Origin: Chrysopilus asiliformis
Lineage: Eukaryota > Arthropoda > Insecta > Diptera > Rhagionidae
DNA: 64,000 bases
Direction of reading: 5' to 3'
Assembly (NCBI GenBank): GCA_964034945.1
Contig: OZ035963.1
Span: forward strand, 1,426,001 to 1,490,000
The notes under the pieces are model-generated. The model worked only from the letters and a program-made list of their open reading frames with translations, ran no database searches and was not told the DNA's origin. The number at the start of each line of letters is the position of its first letter. The first letter of the stretch is position 1. Positions 46,740 to 57,300 of this stretch are shown here, piece after piece. Position numbers and translations under genes: made by a program.

Positions 46740-47372
46740 CCCTCCGTCAGACACATACTTCGATAGTCATATTCGTAACACATGAGTCTGGCCAGACTCC
46801 CTTACATTTCAGTACATTTGTATGTAAATATTTCGTTTTTGCATGTGTTCAAACACATTTTTATACCTTGCAGTTGATTTTTTATTTACTGTCGCAACTA
46901 ATAGGCACCTTACACGTTCAATATATTGAAGCAAAAATATTGACCGTGTAAGGCAGGTCTAATGCAAACATAATCTACTTTTGAATGTTGTTTATTCGCT
47001 CTTCGACATTTCGGAGAACCAATGTGTTGGATAACGTCGAAAGGAAATTTCGTCTAGCGTCATTTCTTCAGGTGCTTTCTACTTCTGCGTTTTGCATGAA
47101 ACACCACCAAAAATACATGAAATTTCACACTTTTTCATACAAATTGTTTGTGGGTCTGGCCAGACTCATGTGTTACGAATACGATGTGTACACCATCATG
47201 TCCTTGCAATTATTCTTCTACAAAATCTTTCGTCCTGATATTTTATAGACAGATAGCTAAATAGATTTTAGGAAGCTACCTGAAATTTCAAGTCGATAGC
47301 TCAATTAGAAAAATATTTACACAAAAAATAAAATCGAAAAAACCTGGCCAGACTCATGTGTCAGTCCAAGGG
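46740..47372. mobile_element. piggyBac-type non-autonomous element
   Basis: TTAA on both sides (46736-46739, 47373-47376). Ends read CCCTCCGTCAGACACAT and, on the other strand, CCCTTGGACTGACACAT. The motif ACACATGAGTCTGGCCAGAC occurs at about 46780, in inverted form at about 47154, and in inverted form again at the right end (about 47344), suggesting subterminal binding sites. 633 bp; frames of 87-99 codons inside are not recognisable. Confidence 0.78.
46902..46959. mobile_element. 58-bp hairpin insert
   Basis: Arms CCTTACACGTTCAATAT and ATATTGACCGTGTAAGG pair with one mismatch. TAA (or CTAAT) is repeated on both sides, consistent with a tiny PIF/Harbinger-type MITE inside the piggyBac-type element. 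Confidence 0.5.
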
Positions 47373-47376
47373 TTAA

Positions 47377-48343
47377 AGATTTGAAATTCCTTAAAGGATG
47401 TATTGTTTAATTGTTTTCAACTTTTCTGTTTGCCATTCGTTTCAAACGAGAAATGCGGTTTTGTGATCGCCAAAGCTCTCTACTTTTGAATTCGAGTGCT
47501 CCATCAAGAAGGAATTTTAATATTATTTCTCAAATTTTCTACTCTCTACCAAATTAAATCTTTCCCGGACACCAGCGAGCTATTGTGACGAAGGCGGCTA
47601 TTTCTTTTGTAACTGCTATTAGAAATAAAAAATTTAAATCATAATGGAAGCGATTTTAAAATGTCAACTGTGATTATTTTACTCACTTAAAGTAAGGTCA
47701 AATGTTGAAACAACATTAAATACGGAATAAATAAGACCAATATTTTTTTTAATGATGGGAAAACGATAGTATATTTCTTCTTCGAGGCATAAAAGGCAAT
47801 TAATTGACGATAATTGTTGGATGGCTTCTGTGTGACAGATGAGACGAAATTGGTTCTGACCCAATTAATTTGGATCAACGCTTAATAGTGGGTGGTAATT
47901 TTCATCCCTTAATTTCGTCGTTGGTAGACACGAACAACAACTCAATAAGACAAGGCAAGGCAAGGCAAAATGTTAGCAAATTCTTTGGTTTTTCTGATAT
48001 TTTTTTTTTGTGTTAGTTTGTAATGATTTGTGTTTTGCTGCGACGATAATTCTTAAATAAATGTTACACGACAAATCTTCAACAATCATTTGCACTTTTT
48101 CTTTGGGAATATCCGTACTAATCTATTTGCTGACATCAGATTTCATCATAAGAAATAACAAATTGAAATAAGTCATCGAGTTCTTATGAATTATTCGCAT
48201 TGATCTCTGTCTCTAAACGGATTTTCTTGTATTGATTTTACTTATTTTGTCTTTCGTTTTTTAATTCTTTTGGTAAAATTACCACGCTTCTTCGTCGTAT
48301 GGATTTAAATGTCTTTAATGGGCAAATTTAAAAGAAAACTTTC
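47377..48343. other. Intergenic, nothing recognised
   Basis: No gene. A short AAGGC repeat lies at about 47951-47968. Two minus-strand frames of about 60 codons overlap each other and look random. Confidence 0.4.
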
Positions 48344-48346
48344 TTA

Positions 48347-48524
48347 TGCTGCGTTTACACGACAAATTTGTCATTTTTTTTTGTCATAAATTGTCATTAT
48401 CGTGTAAATAGTATCATTTTTGTCATTATTTCTGTCAGAAAAATGACAATCTCTCATAAAAGAATGAACTTATCCATTCTTTTATGACAGATTGTCATTA
48501 TCTGTCATTCGTGTAAACCCAGCA
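48347..48524. mobile_element. PIF/Harbinger-type MITE, solo copy of the palindrome unit
   Basis: TTA on both sides (48344-48346, 48525-48527). Ends TGCTGCGTTTACACG and, other strand, TGCTGGGTTTACACG. The interior shares CTCTCATAAAAGAATGAACT and TCCATTCTTTTATG with each arm of the element at 10652-11035. 178 bp, non-coding. Confidence 0.85.
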
Positions 48525-48574
48525 TTATAAGAATTTATTCTTGTTCCCTCATTATGAATGCATGAAATTTAATA

Positions 48575-48648
48575 CAGCGAAACCGGCAAAAGCCGATTTA
48601 GACAGGGGTTCCGGTTTACTCATAGCCCGACTTATACAGGTTTCACTG
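48575..48648. mobile_element. 74-bp pogo-like MITE
   Basis: TA on both sides. Ends CAGCGAAACCGGCAAAAG and, on the other strand, CAGTGAAACCTGTATAAG. The CAG start and TA target fit pogo-type elements. It is short enough to be a pure hairpin. Confidence 0.6.
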
Positions 48649-48874
48649 TACTGCCGTCACGTGCCTTTTTCGATAGACAATTCCTTTTTTGTTTTTCCAA
48701 ATTATCTTTTCATGGAAGGCGGTGTTCAAATCGAATTACTTGTTACTATAAATATTTCAATCCCTAGTTTTGCGATAACAAACAAGCCAACGTTTTTGTT
48801 TTCAACGCCAATATAAAAAAACATTGATGGCCATTCTTAACCCACGATATAGAGACGTTACTTATTTAAACGAC

Positions 48875-49587
48875 GCATACCCGTCGTTGCCGGGTTAAGT
48901 TTTTTCAATTTTTTTTTTGATGGTCTATGTTGGAGCTAAACTTCAGGCCAATCGGCTCGGTAGTTTCCCCGCGAAAGGGTAACATAGAGGAAGAGCTAAG
49001 TTTCGAGATCACTTTACCCCCTCCCCTTACTCCCCCACCTCTCGGGCTACTTTTTATTGGGTCTATATTGGGGCTGGACCCCCGACGAACATCTATCCCA
49101 AATTTCAGGCCAATCGGTTCTGTAGTTTCTCCGCGAAAGAGTAACATAGCGCAAAAACTAGGTTTCGAAATCACTTTACCCCCTCCCCTTACTCCCCCTC
49201 CCCTCGCGCTACTTTTCCGTATGCATATGTTGGAACCAGAACTACCACAGACACTCATGCCAAGTCAATCGGTTCAGCCGTTTTTGTGTGAAAGAGGATC
49301 AGACAGACAGACAGACACCAACTCATTTTTATATACAGTAATCCCTCCAACTGCGCGGTAGATACGTTCGACAAAAAGAGCGCGCAAACCGAAACCGCGC
49401 ACTGTGAACCCTACTTTGTATGATATTTTGGGATTAGGAACATGTGTTTTTAAATGAAATTTTTAAAAAAAACTGCGAAGTTTTTACCGGGCAGTTCGAA
49501 ATTTTGTTATTAAAAATTTAACCGCGCAGTTTCGAAACCGCGCAGTTTCGAAACCGCGCAATTGGAGGGAGTACTGTATTAGTATGA
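48875..49587 (-). mobile_element. Helitron, copy 6, interrupted by a MITE
   Basis: Read on the minus strand it starts A|TCATACTAATA at 49587. The 5' end is split inside TATATA by a MITE at 49336. The 3' end keeps the hairpin (ACCCG-GCAACGA-CGGGT) and TATGC, but the last bases through CTAG are missing. Two modules remain, and both strands happen to be open for over 100 codons. Confidence 0.82.
49336..49576. mobile_element. pogo-type MITE nested in a Helitron
   Basis: TA on both sides (49334-49335, 49577-49578), and removing the insert restores TATATATTAGTATGA as in the other Helitrons. Ends CAGTAATCCCTCCAACTGCG and, other strand, CAGTACTCCCTCCAATTGCG. GAAACCGCGCA(A/G)T-type motifs repeat inside. 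241 bp, non-coding. Confidence 0.87.
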
Positions 49588-50840
49588 TTAAAATAGACTG
49601 ACACAGGCTAGAAAATCGATAAAACTAAGATTTAAATCAGAGAAAGGATTATAGGATTTCTTTTATTACAATGTCAGACACAAATTAGCCACCGAAAATA
49701 CCACATACTATTTATGAATTCTAGACTTGCGGAATATTCTTGAGCTAATTATTCCATGTAAGTACGTGATGCCAATAAAATTATTCCCGATGACTAAGTA
49801 CACGTAGCTATAGAGGAATTTTCAACGGTTGTCGCATTTTAAGTAAATTTCATTGTAGTCTTTCACGTGATGGGGTGTGGCTTTCACCATTTTTTACTAC
49901 CCATGGAAAGAGGAGAACTAAGATTTGCTGTTATCGTAATTCCTAAAATTCTTCAACAATAAAACTGTAGCATTGATTAGATAAGAATTAAATGCACTTG
50001 CATAAATAAATTCTCAATCTACAAAAACAAAAAAATATATATTTTCTAAATAAAACAGGCCAAAATTGCCCAAGGACAGCTATTTAAACTTTTAGGATAT
50101 TTTCAAAACAAATTCGTATAAATATTAACTCTCAGTTGTGATTACTTAAATAAAATTTGTCTACAAAAATAACTATAGAGATTTTGTTTAAATTGATTCT
50201 ACATTCTTTGTTTCCTCAACATGTTTACAGCGTAGTATTTATTCGCAGTGATTTTCTCCTTTTCCGAATTTCCTTAACTTTATTTTACGTTATTGTCGTT
50301 GTTTACTTGCCGGTGGAAAACTTTTTATCTTTTACTTCTGAAACTATCATGTCGACTCAATGTACTCGTTTATTTTATTTTTATTTTTTTTTATCAACAA
50401 AAGGAAAATATAGTGAAAAACTGAATATTTTACTTAAAGTTTGGCAAAGAGTCAAGCACACTTAGAGTCCTCTCGTTGTACGTAACATCACAAAGTTCTG
50501 AATTTAACTGTATAACTTTTATAGAATTTTTTGCTTATTGTTCGAAGATTTCCATTTCCTATACAGTAATTCCCTATTTCGGTAGCATTGCTTCTTAAGG
50601 ACTTTCCTTTGTAGTGGAAGGATCAATGTGCACTTCTATTCCACATTATTATATTATTGGGTTGTATCTAATACTGTCAGTATTTTTATGTGCTGCGGGG
50701 GTGAGATGAAAAGTTTTAGGTCGAGCAATTTAATTTCTGACAAAATTAAGAATGTTTCTAAAGTAGCCATTGAAGTTTTTAAAAGTGATAACTTTAGAGA
50801 ACCACTTTATTATGTGCGCGTCTGGCTTAACTGAACTTAA
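49588..50840. other. AT-rich intergenic, nothing recognised
   Basis: A 102-codon plus frame (50157-50465) is Phe/Leu-rich and looks like background. No repeats were seen. Confidence 0.45.
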
Positions 50841-51392
50841 GCGAGGGCGTACACGGAGCAACTTTCGGTCATCAGCATGCCGCAACTTCACCAAATTGTA
50901 GGAAAGAAACGAGTGCGGCAAGAGGGGAAAAGTTGCCACTCGAAAAGTGTTCTTCTCGTCTTCTTTTACGAACACAAACGAAGTCGTTCGTGTAGCACGT
51001 CAGCATGCATGTGTGCGTAATTTCATTGAGGCAGTCGGTGCTTAGCCACCGACTCGTAAACATATCCCAAATAAACAAAAATTGAATGCAAATAGTGAAA
51101 TACCAGTTCCAGGTAGTTTTATTTTTCAGGTAGGTAGGAAAGGATAAATACCATAACAAATTTTATTCTTCGATTGTTAGCAGTTGGCTATTGTGGCAAT
51201 TGATGTTGCCTCGGTGCTAGCTAGAAAAGGAATGAGCTGGAAATACAACACGTATATGAGAACCACACACACATGAGCAATCGCTTGTTGTAAACAAGTT
51301 TTTCCTACTAAAAAGTGAAGAAGCGTGTACGTCGGAAAGGCATTTTGAGGACCAAAAGTTGCCGCGACGAGATGAACCGTGTGCGTTCGCAC
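50841..51392. mobile_element. PIF/Harbinger-type MITE, 552 bp
   Basis: TAA on both sides (50838-50840, 51393-51395). Ends GCGAGGGCGTACACGG and, on the other strand, GTGCGAACGCACACGG, followed on both sides by GCAACTTTYGG. The phrase GGGAAAAGTTGCCACTCGAAA is shared with family H (19976, 28984, 43127), suggesting related families. Confidence 0.62.
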
Positions 51393-51395
51393 TAA

Positions 51396-54300
51396 GAGAT
51401 ACCAAATAAAATGAACAGAAGCAGTAAAAAATTCAATGTTCTTATTATTGCATTGTCAAAAAAATATCATTAACTTTAGCTAAATTAACAAAAGTAAGAA
51501 ATCTTTGCAAAAACACAAACCTTCCGGAAAACCACTCTCTTCAACCGGAAAACCATCGACTCCAGTGAGTAATCTGGCATTTAAGCTCCGTATGTGTGAG
51601 GAGGTAGGAGGGGTCTGCAGTACTGTGACAACAATAAATAATATCATACTAAAAAAATCGCAAAAACACGAAACGGATGCAGAATTCTGAAAAAAGCGGA
51701 AATTAAAGGGACGTACTTTATAAACAGCCCCGAGACTCGAAGGAAAAAGAAAATAATCTCACAACTCAGTCACGGGACTTTTCACTCTAACCTCGCAAAC
51801 TTGCATTTTTTCCTTGTTACTCCTTTTGAGTAAGTGTAAAGTTTATTCTGTTGTTATTTAAGATTTTTTTTAATGGTCGTTTCTAGCAGAAGAACTGTGC
51901 AACTTAGAGCATGTCGAATTTTCTGAAGAAAGAGTTTTTAGATAAAAGTTCTGCTACAATAGATTCACAGGATGAACTATCAAAGAGATTTTTTGACACA
52001 GTTTTAAGATTGTTCCGAAAAATTCCCGTAAACTATTGTACAATTATTTTGAAATTTCCTCTAACTTTGAATGACCTTTGATCTGGATTTCACATTAAAC
52101 ACATGCCCCGAAATAGATTAAATAACAATGGGTATAAGAATTCAATATTAATAACAAAATCTCCTTTAAATAACATATGGAAAAGTATATTTTCAAGGTT
52201 TCGCACGTAAATAAACAATATATTTGCATGCTATTCGTGAGAAAGACAAAATAATTAGTATAATTACTATTTTGTTTTCATTTCCTATACATAAAGAAAA
52301 TCATGTTAAGTTAAAAGGCCATTTTCGAAAATTAGAATTACCTTTACTTTTGCCATTTCTGTTTATGATGAAAGCCATCATCATCATCATCCTGGAATAC
52401 GTTTGATTTCATCAATTTCCCATTATACTTTAACGACAGCTGGTATAGGATAATTTTCCCAGGTGTAGAATATCCAAATTAATTAACTGTTTTTGGAAAT
52501 TTGAATAGCTGTGGCAAATAGTAAACAAAACGCAAATTTTCACCTTTGTTGGAGCCTACATATTAACATGTGGCCAAGGACATTCTAATGGTACCTACGT
52601 TTATTATTTGTTCATTCATTCAAAAGCTAATTGCGATGTGCTTACACACGCATTTTCGACATTCTATACCTTTCAACGGAATTCCTTTGGCCTCAATAAC
52701 ATTGTCAACACATACGACAGACATAATGGAGATAGTAACTCGAATATGAGCATTTAAATGGATTCTAATGTTATTTCACTACACCTACTGTAGGTAATTA
52801 ACGTATTTTGTGCGTGGGTGTGTTTACAAGTAAAAAAAAAAATCGAACAAAAAATAACGAAAATCCAACAGCTGAGAAATTGAAAATGCAATTCTAAAAA
52901 GCCAAATTCAACTAACAAACGTCAAACGTCGTCTATGATTTTCCCACTATTTTTTCGAACACGCACTGAATCAGAATCGCATATGAAAAGTCGTCAGATT
53001 ATTGAGATGGATTAATTTAATAGCACGGATTAAACACCGACACAGCACGTAATTTCAGGCCATGGTGTTAATTAAAATATTAAACTAGCTAAATGAGACT
53101 ATGACAGTTCCAGATCCTGTACAAAAGAGTGTGTTTCCATATACGAGTTCGTAAAGACTATGGAAATAAAAGTTTCGCTCTTTTATGTGTGTAACATTCG
53201 CACAACATTTGCTGCAAATGGTGAGGTGCGGCCCAATGAAATGGAATCTTTTTTTCTACTTATCCAAGTTTGAAGGAACGCTAATATCACAATTCTACAT
53301 ATAGAATCACCTGTTATGATTATATCCTCATGTTTGGAGTAGGAAATTGTATGCTCAATTAAATCTCTTATCGATCCGTTTTAATGTTAAATCAGTTGAT
53401 TTAATTACTTATGTTTATTCTATGCAATTCAGTTAATCCAAATTCAATTGAATAATAAAATTCAATTTTCAATTTAGTTTAAACCATAATTTAAACTCTA
53501 GTTGTGTATTGAGTGAAATTTTTAATTATCCAACCACAATTATTTTAACTGCAATCGTAAAGTGTTTACATTTGCAATTAATTTGAATCAATCGCCCCAT
53601 TTTGTGTTGAAAATGTTATTTAGAAAATAGTTTGGGGACTTTTGATAATTTTTAACAAGATTACTAATGATGAAAAATTGTATAAAAGTGCGTTTTCCAA
53701 TTTTTAATAATCGATTTTAAAAAAAAAATCCCTTAGCGCACCCCTTGATTTTGCAATAAATGTGAGCTTCTTCAGAAATCCTAAAAAGCTGTGAAAATAT
53801 CTCAAAAACTGTCAAAAATATCGATCAGAAACGCTGTTATAAACGCGACGCTATTTCAAAAAGCAATAATGTTTCCTTAGCACCAATAACACCATAATGC
53901 TAGATTCCTAGCACGCCTTCTATTCTTAATGGGTTGCAAGCCTTACAAATGTTGGTATCCCAGTTATTGGGATATGCAGTGTAATTTACATTATTTCAGG
54001 GTTACCCTCTATGTAGTTCAAAAACTAAAGCTGATCCAGTGAAACCACTACCAGATTCGAAGTCAGCGACCCTAAATTTCCAAAAAACAAACTCTAATGT
54101 TTAGACCCAACTTTTTGCGGTCCTTTATATGAAGTTTAGTACCAACATCACACTTCCGCAGAGCCCCTTTCCCGTAAAAGTATTACGTATTTTATGAACA
54201 GCCTTTTTTCTTACAAAAACCATAAATACTATACTCTTTATATACCCATTACGCACAAGAAAGTATAAAAAATAAATAAACTACAAAATTTATGCGAAAC

Positions 54301-57300
54301 GAAAGCAATTCTGATTAGCATGAAAACACTTTAAATTAAATATCCAATAATAAAAAAACCAAATTTCAAGTAAATTATTTTCTTGCAAAATTAAGTCATT
54401 TTCCTAGAATCTTCAATATTATTCTATGATACCTTAATATATTCGTACAGTTATGAATAGGCTTTTAACCGCATCCTTTAATTGTTTAATTTACATAAAG
54501 ATTAAAGAGCTTTATTTTGTATTTAAATTGGTTTACTTAACCTAAGCTGGTTAAATATTTCACAAGATTGATTTACCATATCGGCAAGAGTGTTCCAATT
54601 AATTGTTGGATTGTCTTTACATTTTGAATGTTGCCGCAGGGAATACTTTGACAATGACGGCAAATCAAGTAATGCCATCAAAAGCCTCTTTAGTCTATTT
54701 TGGTGCCCCAAACTTTATTTAATCTATTCAAGTTTATGTATAGAATGTAATATCATATATAAATTTAGATATTAATAGAATATATTTTAGAGGATTTATA
54801 ATATGCCGAGGCAAACACTTCAAATTTAATGAGTTTCATAAAAGCTTTTACGGATGTAAGGCCAAAAGTTTTAGGCCACAAGTGCAATACGGTACGAGTG
54901 GTATAAAATATATATCGATTGTTCCAAGAAATTATAAACAAGGCTTCTTAAATCCTGTATCCTGGACATGACATAGGAATGTTCACATGCCAGAACATAT
55001 GCTACCCCAACATTGCACCATGCTGCAGAAAGTTGTGGCATCGATTCAAAACAATTAACATCATTTCGTCATGCTATCATGATGTGCTTGTTTTCAACCA
55101 CGTATCCCTCTCAGCCAGCAGTTGCTTGTATAAAAAAACATAAATTAATTGTACTTGTATATCTACATTTTCACAAATTCTTTATCTAATCACCGGACCA
55201 CCACCCAAGATTCCATTCCATCCATGAGCGGTCGGTTGTGAAGTTCCCGAGGGCAGTATAGTTAGCCATATTTTCTCGCTTCAGTAGTATTATTCGGTTG
55301 GGGGTGCTGTTTTTAGAATGACGCTTGGCCAAAACTTGAGACACACGACTGGCTCCATGGTCAAATAAATAAACAAACAGCAAACAATCGGTATTATACA
55401 TTGGTGGTTAGTTAGATGGTGAATTCTAGGGAGAAAAGAGGGTGTTTTGTCCTATGCTGCCGTCGTCGTAGTGCATTTATGATGATATTGTCGAGGACGA
55501 TGTTTCGTCTATTGTCCATCCAAAATATTATGGGGTAACTTTTCAGTGGTAGCAGCTGTGAATTGGATCGAGTTTAACACTAAAACACCATCCGGTGCTC
55601 TAAAGTGGGGGCAGTTATGTTGGGTTGAAAGGAAAACGCTCGCACGAAATTGCATGTTGATTGCAAATTAATCAAAACTTTTTGGTCAAAACCACCACAC
55701 CACAACCACATACTCGTTATACCGCCACCAATCGAGGATATTCACAAGAATTATAACTCCAGTCCAGTGTCATTTAATATGTGTTCTACAAAACATAAAG
55801 CATTGAAATAATAAAATAAAAAAAACACCCAAATGGAGTTTAAGCTCTGCAATTACATTTTAATAGTTTGATTCAAGTTGACGGAATAAAAAAAAAATGA
55901 AAAACACGATGTTACAATAATCTTACGTTTTTGTGTGTTTTTCCAGTTGCCATGAATTGTTAAGAAGTTTATAAAAATATTTCGGCATAATTATAAGAAA
56001 TCCTAACTAAATTCATAAACGCAGATGCTTTTTCTTGCACAAAGTCTGTCATTTCGATTTTAATTTTTTTTTCTACATATAACTTCTGAGCTGGAGTGGG
56101 AACGATGCAAGAACAGTTTCTTTTCTATCAAAAAGTTATGAAAAAATCAAATTCCTTGCAATTTTCACTGGCACTAATAGTGAAAACGCACAATTTTTGA
56201 GAAAATCATCCATTTGTAAATTTTATGAAATTATGATACAATATTTGACTTACAAACCATTTTCATCAAAATAATATCTAAAAAGTTATTATTTCATCAA
56301 TAATAACTGCTATTTGAAATAATAATTTAGAGGGTTCTTCATTTATTTAATAATTTTGATGTATACACGCCAAAAATCCATTAAAATATCATAAATTTTT
56401 AATGTTTTCATGTGTAATAAACAGTTTTGATTCGGGTTTATCTGTTTTCGTAATTTCCCGATTTATAATACTTGTACGTATGAAAGTTCATTGATAACGA
56501 AAAAAAAAATTAAAATAGAGATTCGTTTGATTGTAAAATTTTATGAGTTCAGCTATAATTCACATTCATAAAAATGAAATTTTCCTTCTCATTTTTTACC
56601 GATTTTATTAAGCATATAACATCGAGCTAAATAGCATATTCGATTGGAAATGTGCGGCATCTCACGAAAAATCTTACCCATTCAATCATAAAAAAAACCA
56701 ACAAAGGTATAGAGTAACAGAAATGGTATATTCAGGAGTCAAGAGGAAAAAAAAACTTGGAAAAACATCAATAGAAACCGTAAACCCATTACTAAAATTT
56801 TCCCCTCATTTTCGACAACCGGTCAAAATCAAACGAGTGCCATTTCGTTTATAAGGCCATAGAAAGTCGTCCTTGATAGGCTTGCAAAAAAAACGAACCC
56901 GTGAAAGTCCAGGGATTTTCCTTTCTCCGATTCCCACACATTTTCTAATTCTCAAATACCGTCCAACATTGAAACTCCTCTTCCCATCCTTTGGTAAATA
57001 CCAGCAACCACCATGAAAATCACAACGGCGTATTAGGAGAATCGGGTATAGATTCTTTGAGGTTTTATCATTTAATTTAGTTTCGTTGAAAGAAATGGTC
57101 TTATTTAGCAACAGGAATAAAGAGACGGCTGGTGGCGGTCAACGACGATATACCTGAGAAATCAAAGAGCGACTGGGCCAACAGCCAAGAGCACATTCGG
57201 GTGCGGGGCCAGGAAGTGAGTGTGGCGTGCAGGAAACCTGGTCAAATCGAAATGGTAGGCTCTATTAAGGCCCAATATAGGTAATGGCCAAAATAAAATC

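Noticed and set aside
56806..57111. 101-codon minus frame in a slightly GC-richer spot
   Set aside because: No family resemblance and no adjacent splice sites I can defend.
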